From Varroa destructor (lineage: Eukaryota > Arthropoda > Arachnida > Mesostigmata > Varroidae), in contig NW_019211457.1 of assembly GCF_002443255.2 (NCBI RefSeq), forward strand, positions 32,479,309-32,543,308: 64,000 bases of DNA. The letters are read 5' to 3'. The position numbers were made by a program, and so were the translations under genes. This document shows positions 26,691 to 36,300 of the stretch, piece by piece (the stretch's first letter is position 1; each line of letters starts with the position of its first letter). The notes beneath the pieces are model-generated. The model saw only the letters and a list, made by a program, of their open reading frames with translations, had not been told where the DNA came from and did no database searches.

Positions 26691-27977
26691 CGGTACAGCA
26701 CCCTACGCGCTTGATAGCTCTGGCTGTCTCTTGGCAAATTCGGCTTGGCACATGCCGTTCGGTTTCAAGGTTGAAACAGAACCGCATGTGTAAGCCTCAC
26801 GAAAAAGCAATGGTATCTCCTGAAGGAAAAGAGATCCTATGCTTTGGTGAAGCAGTTGGCTTCCGTCGAGGTTGCGCTCTATCTAGATGCCACATCGAGT
26901 TGCTCATATGCGGCGGTTGGATCCAAACGGGGTCCAAACTGCTCTTCGCCTTTCCTGCCTTCTGTCCGGAGTAGAAACTCTGAAGTCGGGAGCATCACGT
27001 TGGTTTACGTATATCTAGCTCGGAAGGCGTCGACGAAAGGGCCAATAGAAGTGGGCTGGCCAAACGAACAAACTCGCAGAGTTGGGTGCTGTTGAGCGCT
27101 TCTGTCTGTATACGCGTGTATTCGTCCCGCTAGAAGTGGCCGGGACGTGTAAGTAAGGACAAAAAAAAGCAGAGGGAAAGCGCTGATTCTAAGTTGTGGT
27201 TCGTAACGTTTGCGTCGGTGTCAGACACCGTCTTTCGACCGTCTCCTTTACGCGATCCCATTGGCGGTAACGGATCCCAACAGGACATTTCGTCAGCGGG
27301 TGGAAAGTATTGGCTGATTGAACTGCACGCGATCGAGGCTGAATCCAGCTCCAAGTAAAAGCAAATTAAGCCAAACTGGATAGATTTAGCTGTGTGAAGT
27401 GACTATTTCTAAATTAGTGCTCTTAGTAGAAAGTGCAGACGGAACTGAGATGCTCGAGCTGTTTGGGAGTAGACTTCGCCCACTTAAAAAAAGAACTAAG
27501 CGAAGTAGAAAGATGAAGACGCTACTCGTAGAAAAGAGATTCCCGATCCAGCTTTTTTAGTGGATGTCTATCAAGTTTGCTTTACCATAGAAAAAAAACA
27601 GTTTTCCGCAAAAACGAATATGGTGCGTATTTCGCAGTCTTTTCCAACTGCACCTATTTAGTTAGAGACAACGCATGTTATACTTTTCTGGCACAAGCAA
27701 TTAAAAATACGAGCAGTCCCTTATATCACTGTCGGTTGCTATAGAGCGAAGGAACTGTCTAGGTGTGTCTCGCTTTTTGTCAACATAGATACTTCCGAGT
27801 GTATGTAGATATGCCGGAAACAAGCACTGATAATCCAATATGTTCGAAAAGGATAATTCACTTCTTTCCACTAAAAGCTATTAGTTAATGGAAAGTAGCA
27901 GAAAGATGCGGGGGCTCGGGCAACAAAATACGATCGAAACTATAAAGGTGATTGGATTCTTTCCTTCGATGACTTAC

Positions 27978-28122
27978 CAAATATAGATGGGTATTTTGTG
28001 GTCCTTCTTATGCCACTGGACGAGGTACGGCACTGGTGTACCGTCTGGATACTCGAAAGGGCAGTCTAAAATAACATTGTCCCCTTGCGTCGCTGACTTT
28101 TGCGGCAATTCCTCGCCATTCC
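27978..28122 (-). CDS. tutl: Turtle/IGSF9-family receptor, exon A (first half of Ig1)
   Basis: This internal coding exon encodes the A to C strands of the first Ig domain of a Turtle/Borderless/IGSF9-type cell-surface adhesion protein, a family that works in neurite branching, axon and dendrite tiling and glia-neuron contact. It starts after CTTACAG and carries two bases, 47 codons and two more bases. Visible marks are the Ig cysteine in ILDCPF, the C-strand tryptophan in VQWHKK and the family-typical ending PIYIW. The donor is TTG|GTAAGTC. The final TG joins the G of exon B to make the tryptophan codon before YDGYPPH, so the phase is exact. A (TG)n tract on the coding strand lies about 20 bp upstream of the acceptor. 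Turtle and Borderless are close paralogues and I cannot separate them firmly, so the symbol is provisional. The upstream exon must end in phase 1 and should carry the signal peptide. Confidence 0.92.
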
Positions 28123-28140
28123 CTGTAAGTTACATATGCG

Positions 28141-28165
28141 CACACACACACACAGACACAGACAC
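28141..28165. repeat. (CA)n tract beside the exon A acceptor
   Basis: Seven CA units followed by GACACA variants. On the gene's strand this is a TG/TCTG-rich tract ending about 20 bp before the splice acceptor, where the polypyrimidine tract would be. Confidence 0.9.
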
Positions 28166-28461
28166 GATGAATAACATACGGGTTAGCCCATTTGTGGATA
28201 ATGAAAATTAATGGTTCATCTAACTAAGCCACGCAATTCGAGTAGCTCCACCAGGGGCAGGACATCCAGTCTGGCGCCACAGTGAAGCAGCTCATGGACG
28301 TGTCACCGCTACAAACGAATCCTGCTTTTATACATTAAGCTACACAGTGGCTTTTAACACTGAATTGATTTAATATTGAGTTGGTCAATCTAAATTATAA
28401 GAGTTTCACAGCAACGCTGTAGTTGCCCACAGGACAATTAGCCCCTAGCATAGGGTCGACC

Positions 28462-28588
28462 ACCTTTGGGAGTAGTAGATCAATTGACATTGACGCATTG
28501 CTCCTTAAAACCATATTTCTTCAGATTCAGCTTTTACATCACATGGCAATAAGTAATTCTCCGATTACTCCCACTACTCCCAAATGGT
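28462..28588. repeat. Imperfect inverted repeat, about 127 bp end to end
   Basis: The left arm near 28462-28477 contains CTTTGGGAGTAGTA. The right arm near 28574-28588, reversed, contains ATTTGGGAGTAGTG. The arms differ at a few bases and enclose about 95 bp. It could be a very small foldback or MITE relic; I could not define target-site duplications. Confidence 0.45.
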
Positions 28589-28924
28589 TTCTCATATCTG
28601 TGGTGGTGGAGTAGTAACGTATTTATTTCCATACCAAATATGGAAACATATAGTAAGGGGGGCAATAATTGACGGACTTTGTCTCGTAATGGATGAATTT
28701 ACTGGGTTGTAATTGCGACTTAAGCTGTGTTTGACGGCTGTTTTTGACGTCTGAAATGGTTATCTATTTATCCACTTCGATAATCACCGCTCGCATAACT
28801 ACAAACTCAACTATCGAGCGAATTGACAAGAATCATTTTGGCAACTAGTTTACAATCAAATATCCACCTCTGCCTGTAGTAATTGAGAATATCATATATA
28901 CAAACCAAAAACTATAATTTTTAC

Positions 28925-28967
28925 GTACGGTGAAACCGTACATGGTTTACCGTACGGCTGTACGGTA
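28925..28967. repeat. GTACGGT hairpin cluster
   Basis: GTACGGT and its complement ACCGTAC recur four times in 43 bp. The first hairpin is GTACGGT (28925-28931), GAA, ACCGTAC (28935-28941). The second is TACCGTAC (28948-28955), GGCT, GTACGGTA (28960-28967). The two hairpins can also pair with each other through GTACGGTGAAACC and GGTTTACCGTAC. The surrounding DNA is AT-rich, so the element stands out. It may be a protein-binding dyad cluster or a transposon end. Confidence 0.65.
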
Positions 28968-29791
28968 CGCCAGCTATTTTACGGTGTTTCACGAGTATAA
29001 CACCCTTTCCCTGTTAAAAATTATTTAATTTTTCTTCTGTTACCCTTAGATTTGGCACCTTGCTCCTATTCGGTATCTTTTATTTATGCGTTATCCACGA
29101 GGCCGGAGACCAACCCTTGGTGCAAAATTAGCCTTCGATGTGTTTATCGCTTCCGACATCGTTTTTGCCTATTGAAGTAAGGGACGCGAAAGCAACGTGG
29201 GCGTCCAGAAAACTCGATTGACTTTCGATATTTCATGGCTTCTCTCCGTACGATGGCGCAAGCGCCCTGCCTGAACTCCGACACGACACTTCACTGCACT
29301 TACCCCCCATGCCCGATGATTGAATGCGGGCACTATGCATGCATGTATGTATGTATGAACTACATAGTGGCGGATCGTCAGAGTCTCAGGCTTCTCAGAC
29401 AGATCAGACTGATGGTCGTGTTCTGGCTACACACGCAGACGCCAGTATGTTTGTCGGCGACCAAGCTCTAAATTTTCAGTAAAGGAACGGCCCCGACCTC
29501 GTCGGAACGGTAAGAACTCGATATGGCAGCTTATTCTGTGTAGCTAGACTGATGTAGGCTCTTATGAAAGCCTCATATTGTACCGGCGCGCCTCTCAATT
29601 TTATCCCCGCAGAGTCATTCCCGTTTTGCCCCGTCGAGTTTTGCACTCATGCTCCCTCCTCTCCTAAGTCTTATCCGGTAATGGTTTTTAGAGTCCCTTC
29701 TATATTTGTACAACGCTGGGCTAGAGGAAAGTCCGGCTCATGTCAACTACACTACCGGTGCCCTATACTCGAGTGAACCTTATGCGATGCT

Positions 29792-29849
29792 ATGCAGTGT
29801 CTCCTAATTCTGGGCGGATTTTCAAGTGCGACAACGCTCGCTGTGGCAG
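29792..29849 (+). CDS. Possible plus-strand first coding exon with a signal peptide
   Basis: From an ATG at 29792 the frame reads MQCLLILGGFSSATTLAVA and then the first base of a glycine codon, directly followed by the consensus donor CAG|GTAAGTT. This has the hydrophobic core and small residues of a secretory signal, and it ends in phase 1 as signal exons often do. It lies on the strand opposite to the Ig receptor gene, so it would belong to a nested antisense gene. Two other ATGs occur just upstream in other frames and no second exon was recognised. A short frame like this can arise by chance. Confidence 0.2.
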
Positions 29850-30540
29850 GTAAGTTGTCGCACGATCATGAAAGGCTACGTAGTAATAGCATGGACTGTG
29901 GCAAAATGTTTCGTAGTAGACCCTTTTCCCGTATAGCTCTATTTCGCTATCTCAGCTACCCATTTCTGAAGGACGAAATTTCCACAGAAGGAGGATGCAA
30001 AAGGCAACGGGCAAATGCCCTTCTGCACGGCGCTTTTTTGCAATTACGACGAGGACATCCGTCGGCGGCCATACTGCTTTTCCTTTCTGTGTTGTAATGC
30101 CTCGTCTTTATTTGTCTAATCGTTGAAGGCGTGGCCTAATACCGAGTCATGAGGCTATTCGAGATACAACGAAAAGAGAACAACAATGTAATGGTCGTTT
30201 AGAAAGAGCGAACCTCCTCCCATAGAGGTACAATGGGATCTAGGAAAAGTTTTATGGCACTGGTCTCTTAGTATTTCTTAGGCCTCCTATTTATCCTGTA
30301 GTTCTCTATCAAAGCTTGATTCTTCGAATTCATTGTTTTCGGCAAAAGAGCATAAAAGGATTAGCTTAAACTTGTACCTACTACCAAGATGCTTTTTTCC
30401 GCGAGGTAACAGATATTTCTTTTTATGTTATACATAGTGAAGACCTCTATATTCGAGTTTTACGTCCGGTATCACTGTTAACCGTTCGATTAGACAGAAA
30501 CATAACGGCTGGCTGGCTTTGAGCACGAAACGAATTGTTT

Positions 30541-30612
30541 GCCTGTTTATGTCCGGGTTCGAACCCAGACCATAACGTGTTCCTAAGATTAGCAAGCAAC
30601 TACGTTAGCTAC
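30541..30612 (-). ncRNA. tRNA-like sequence, probably a tRNA-derived SINE relic
   Basis: On the minus strand a box A-like start TAGCTAACGTAGTTG is followed about 35 bases later by GGTTCGAACCC, an exact match to the RNA polymerase III box B consensus GGTTCGANNCC. TCTGG and CCGGA can pair around that loop as a T arm. The presumed acceptor ends do not pair, so it is not a functional tRNA. A tRNA-derived short interspersed element or a tRNA pseudogene fits best. Box B is palindromic, so strand depends on box A. Confidence 0.35.
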
Positions 30613-32609
30613 ATAGTGAAGGTCTGCGATGACTATAATTGCGCCCACATAGGCTGCAAACATGTATGGTCATCTACTGATGTACAAGTAGTCTAGGAGC
30701 GATCTTCGCGAAGAGTTATCAACAAATCGAAGCTTGGCTAGTTACCTAAATCAGAAGTAATAAAGCAAACGCCAGTTTACTACATACGACGCGTTTAATC
30801 TTGTTCCAAACATCAGTACACCATGAGCATACTTTCTTCATGAAGTCGTTGAACAGTTCCATTGATGTTTTTTTCGTTGTTTTTAAGCAACGCTTGGAAG
30901 CATTGTTTATGTTCTACGGTCATACGATGCCGCAATTCTACAACTAAGATGCGCAATGAAATTAAGCAGGTCGCTGTCAAGCATAACACTTTATAGTATC
31001 CCCTCTCTTAAGTCGCCATTTTCTACGGTCTGTAGTGAGAGAAAAATTTCCAAACGAGTTCCGATCAGTCAGCAGCAAATTTGCGAGTAAAGTTTTGCCT
31101 TCTAATTGAACGATGAACACCGAGAAGTCTACCCATTACTTCACCGTTTGTTTTATCACTGCGTCAACAGTAATAGCAGTAGCATGACCCACAACACAGC
31201 AACGCCACACTTAGCGTATGTTTTCGGCCAGTTAGGCTTTGTGATGTCATTAAATCCAAACTAATTTTTCATTGCTTCACTCCCTTGGCTCTTCGACTCA
31301 AATGCTCCAGTTGGACTGGCGTTGTTTGCCCCTTGGGAAGCTGCTACCTCCCTTTGGGCCATTGCTTCCCACTATCGGCTGGGGTTCTTCCAGCGTCAGA
31401 ATTGCCCTCGTCTTACCAAGAAAAGTGGATTTGGATGGAGTAATGCTGCCTCACAACCCTCATCTGACTGGATCGTTTCTTTTATTCCTTCGTGCGTTTG
31501 TGCCACTTCTGTTGCTTCTGTGTAGCGCGGAACGAGTAAGGTTTGAAGGGCTGTCTGCTTCGACTGCTGCAAGCTCCACTAACGTTGACTCACCAAAGAT
31601 TCCACTCGCATCCGGGATCGCGATGGCAGTGTCGCTGCTGCTCTTGCGGATGGTAGTCCACACGCAGGCAAGGGTACGCATCACAAGCCTGGGCACATTC
31701 TTCTCATTACGGTGCCGTGGCAAACACGAAAGATGGCTGGCACTGCGCGAGTCAGCGAACCCGGGGCGTGGCCCTACGGAGAAAGACAAGTCCCAGACAG
31801 ATCCAAAGTTTCTAGGAAGCATGCCGGAAAGAACTACCCGTGCTCACGACGACTGACTACTAAATATATATGCATATCCCACAATGTCGACAAAGAACTC
31901 TTTTATAAGTAACCAGCGGGTGAGGGCGGACGTGAAGGTCACGCTCTCACGCGCAGACCGCGCAAGCTGTTCGAGGCTACTATCAGAAATCTTAGGTCTT
32001 TTTGTCCTCGCGATCACCGATTCCTACATTATTCTATCCGCTATACGGTACTGTGTTTCTTTTCTACTATTCTATCGTTTTTCCCTTGTTTAATGTCGCG
32101 GAAGGAAACACTGACGCCGATATGTTGCTGCTGTCATTAACGTGCCGGCGTTTACAGTAAACGGCACAAAAAAGGAAGGCAGTGACGGGGTACACAGTTT
32201 CTTGTGATGTTGGGCTTGGCGTTGATTCTCAGACTTTTATTTTGACACATCAGACAAAATCATGGAACGTATACGGACATTTGCAATATATTTGATAGCC
32301 ATTGCAGGCGAAGCAACTTTAAGCGTCGGAAGCTTAATTTTGTGCCTTAAAACTAACATTTGACAGACTCGCGTGCACCAACATTTGAGATATGCTGATG
32401 TGCTTTAAACTATTTATAATGCATTCGGTGTATAGGATGATCGAAAGGTCGTATTCGTTTTTGGAAAGCCAACACCTTTTTCACTTATCTGCTCTCTAAC
32501 TGTAGACCTATATTTTCGTTGTCTTTTTCTTTGAACTCTTTCGCTATCTCGATCCACTTGCTCTTTTATTTCCTTGCATTGCTTTGTCATGTTAGGTACC
32601 GCCTGCCGC

Positions 32610-33053
32610 CATCGCGCTTATCCTCACCATTGCCGCTACCCAGACGAAACAGCTGAGTGGCCTACCGCTTGTTCTGCCGCTGTCCGGGTCCGGCTCAAAC
32701 TCGTCGATGGCGGTTACCCTGACCCAGCCCGATGCAGGCTTTGAGCCGTAGACGTAAGCCGTCAAACGAACATCATCCCCTGATCGATATTCTCCGGACC
32801 AACAGCAATAGTAGACCGATAAAAATAACGCTTAGACAGGCATCCAACTTAAGTTGGTACTTACCGTAGTTCCAACCTCAATTCGCGATCCAGCCGAACC
32901 CAACTGGGCTATTTCATCCCATCCTATTCCTATTAAAAGTCCGTGTTCTTTTGAGCCCCGAGACGCCTTTGCTAGATTCACTGGCATTACAGAGACGACA
33001 CTGGCCGTGGCAGAGACGAAAATTGTTACAGTGGCCAGAGAAGCACTTCACGG
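32610..33053 (-). other. Two open minus-strand segments, possible exons
   Basis: About 32867-33045 is open on the minus strand with a sequence containing VTIFVSATASVVSVM and GIGWDEIAQLGSAG, and it ends at a strong donor ACG|GTAAGT. About 80 bp further on, another open segment contains GEYRSGDDVRLTAYVYGS. The two segments do not join in phase through the nearest acceptor. No acceptor or start codon is convincing for the first segment and I recognise no family. The plus strand is also open over part of the region, so chance openness in GC-richer DNA is likely. Confidence 0.12.
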
Positions 33054-33337
33054 AGGTCAATAGCTAAATGCTTTGCAAAATCGCCTTGTAGGTGAGTCTG
33101 TCGTAAGCCGTGGAACCAATGGCAGTCGATGTTAGCGACGTCAGCGGTAAAAAACGATGCTTGAATCATTTCATAGCCATATGTTTTCATGAATTCACTC
33201 AATCGCGAGCTTATGACTCATTTATAGGTAGCATTATCTCTGGAATAATATATGTACCTTATTAGCATCGACACTGGCTGGGACTATTAGCTGTATATCA
33301 CGGCATCGTACACTTTCTCCTACTTTCGTATAGAGAA

Positions 33338-33376
33338 TTTTAAGCTTAAGTTATCTTGCTTTAAGCTTGAGTTAAG
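33338..33376. repeat. Short tandem duplication TTTAAGCTT(A/G)AGTTA
   Basis: Two imperfect copies about 22 bp apart in an AT-rich stretch. Confidence 0.6.
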
Positions 33377-36300
33377 GACATGGTAGTACGCGAAGGGTAC
33401 GGCGTTTCAAACACCAACATTGAGCACTGCTTAAGGCTTATTTTGTTTATAACACCGAAATCCTGTAACGAATACGCATGGCCGTCGCCAGTTAGCTACA
33501 CACACATGAGCTATAAAAACAGCGTAAAACCAAATAATAACACGGCAACTCACGTGTATCTTCGCATAATGTAGATACAACTTTTAATATTTTTTTCTTT
33601 AACATTAACAGCTTTCCGTAAATGATTACTGATGAATGGTGACGGTAGCATTGAAAATTAACCCTTAAATGAAGCTCTAAATATGAGTTAATACCTATTC
33701 TTATGACGACAGGTTTGCGGCTAAAGGACATGCATTTATTCCTATAGATATGTTCCTGGTAGCTGGAAGTCAAGTCCATCCTGATTTTTAGCTTCGGGAA
33801 ACTATATAGGGTCTAATCGCTTGTAAAGGGATGAGTTGTGCAAAACGTTTACTACCACTAATACTGTACAGTCAATTAGTTGCCCCACAGCGCCTGCAAC
33901 GTAAAAAACCAATCGAAATTCAGTAACCGAGAAACAAGCAACACTGGAAAGATAATCTCTAAGCGATAGTTATTCTAGAGATTGCGTAGACTAATGCAGT
34001 TGCTGGCAGTAATGGCTGCCGCGTTAATTCGATAGGCTGCAGCTTCATCGTTCGTTTTCGGCGTCGTAAAATTCACGTTTTCAGTAAATACGTCAGAGGT
34101 AAGCGACCAGCAATCCTAACGATGACGACAAGTAAAGGTGTGCAGCCGGTGTGATCATATTTATAACAGGAGAGACCTGATTCAACCGTCAATTCCGAAT
34201 TCTTCGTTTACTCGAAATCCAGCGTCCAATGCTAACATACGTTTGCTAGCCAAGTGGGCTTATCATTAGTAGCAACTTGCATTTAAAGAAACAACATTGT
34301 AACACCGACTATAACACTAACGTGTCAAAGCATCTGGCCTTCCCGGGCACGCGTGTCCTATTATTGCCTTATGAAGATTCAGCCTTATATCAAGGCCACA
34401 GCAGCCGAATAGTGAAGCCAAAATGCAAGCTGCTTTCTTCATTAAGACATACTCTCTTAATATACGACTCTATTTTTTTCTTATCTCGCCTTTCATAATT
34501 TCGCCCCCAAAACTTTGTCTTTAGCGATTCAAGCTAGCTTTAGGCCACAAGTTAACACGTTCCTATTGTCTACAATCAGCCAGCTAGTTTCTTAGTTCCT
34601 GTCCTGATTCTTTTTCCTTTTATGTTGATTCACCCTTTGTACGGTTACCGCAGCGCTGATTTCCAGCTTAACGCCTGCCACCATTGCTCCTCTACGAGTC
34701 GATTTGTCTACTTCTGATCTGCCGCCCACTCTTTCAATCACTCCATTTCTCGACATACAAGTCAAAGGAAGTTGGACTTGACTCCCTTCTGTTAACCCGC
34801 TGCACCAGAGCTGCAATAGTAAGAGTCTAAGTTGAATTGCTACCGTCCCCAGTCCTCTCTTCGTGCCCCTATGGACAGTCCTTCAGAACTGACAACCTAC
34901 GCCTGATTGGCGAATCCAACAAAGACATCAGAGATTACCTTAGTAGCATAATATCTACCGTAACGGTTTACCTAGATCAATGTGATACTGTATGCAATAA
35001 AGACAAGTCGAAGCCGACCGCTGCAGGGTTTTGACCTTTTTGATCTCTGTTCCATCCATTCCTTAAACCAACTTCCCAAACCCCTCCTACTTCCTAAGCA
35101 CCTTGGCTGTCTTTCAGCGCTCTCCGTGCGCATAAGTCCCTCATGTGGACGAGCAAAAAACACGAACGAGCTCGAGAAACGCGCCCATCGCCCATTTTCA
35201 GGTTACGAATCCTAGGCCTACTTTACTCGCCTTCGGGATCATGTCTGCTAATACTTAGGCAATGCGGAGCGATAGCGACTTGCCTGGGTGGAGTATCGCA
35301 AAATAGATTATTTACTTAGGCTTCGGAACTCGCAGTTTCGACGGGGGACTGTCAAAGTCTACGCGCGCTGGAGCAGTTCTTGACATTTCGTTGTTCATTT
35401 CGCTGAGCGTGTTCTACATCACGTCCTTCGAGCAAGCCAGTGAACCCGGCTATGGCTATAACGGAGTCTGCGGACCTGATAGGTCCTTTGTACGTGTTTT
35501 TGCTACTGGCAATAGCAACGGCAGCTAGCACCCAAGTCTAAAAAAAATTAATATTTACTCTGTGTCAACGGCGTGCGGGCCACGAAGGACACTAGGGTAG
35601 GGCAAGCCGAATGAACGTCGCAATCATTGAACACGCGTGGCACTCGGACGAGAGGACGAGTAGTGGGGCTTACTGATCTGACGTATGTGAAGAAGGCTTT
35701 GGAAGCCTGGCGACAGAGCGTAAGGCAGGGCAGTGCGCCGACGATCCCGACGAAAAATTTTTAGCCACATTTTTATCTTCTTCCTGCCCCTTCTTTCCAG
35801 TCCCTACTTGTCTCTCCATTTTTCGTACTGTTTATTTGTATGGGTATGCTATTGACGCATGCGTTGCAACCATTCTTTATTTCGCTGCGAATCTTTGCCA
35901 GTGACTTGACATTCGTTTCAATGTCGACCACAGGAGCTTAAGGAGCAATGGTTGCAAGGCTGATTGTTGAGGTAGTAGAAGTACCAAGGCCATGTTAGTA
36001 TGAAAGTAGTAGCCTTAATTATATTAAACGGTTCGGCTCGCCAAGCCTAGCCGAGATAACTATATGAAAACGACCCGGGTAAGAAGTTTGGTTTTATATG
36101 GTCCTAACGCTTCACACGTGCATAAGATGTTTCATTCCACTATAAGGCTTTGGGGATTGCACTCTGCGATCGCTCCTCTGTAGAGCTGCGTCAAGCTCTC
36201 TGGGCAAACGCTGTTAGCGTTAATAGCGGGAAACGCATATAAAGCAGAGATCCAGATATTCTAAGTATATTCACTCATGCTTTGCGTATTTCAGTTTGCA

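Larger units (their letters stand above)
19214..27977 (-). other. Intron between exons A and B (8.8 kb)
   Basis: GT-AG intron splitting the Ig1 domain at a tryptophan codon (phase 2), donor GTAAGTC and acceptor GAACAG. It contains a MITE at 20478-20839, a strong hairpin at 21497-21571, a short inverted repeat at 24107-24126 (TGGAACC, 6-base loop, GGTTCCA) and a pyrimidine-rich tract at about 26250-26690. No nested gene could be supported. Confidence 0.85.

Noticed and set aside
31596..31822. Minus-strand frame ending at the strong donor TTTG|GTGAGTC in phase 1, which would match exon A
   Set aside because: Phase fits the missing leader exon, but the sequence from its methionines shows no signal peptide. 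I kept it only as a note; junction reads between 31596 and 28122 would rescue it.
31272..31856. Longest open frame in the window (194 codons, plus strand)
   Set aside because: Leucine-rich with no domain; the minus strand is open over the same bases (31460-31822), and the region is simply GC-richer with few stops.
35966..35976. TGAGGTAGTAG, resembling the start of let-7
   Set aside because: The match stops after 11 bases and the flanks do not form a let-7-type hairpin.
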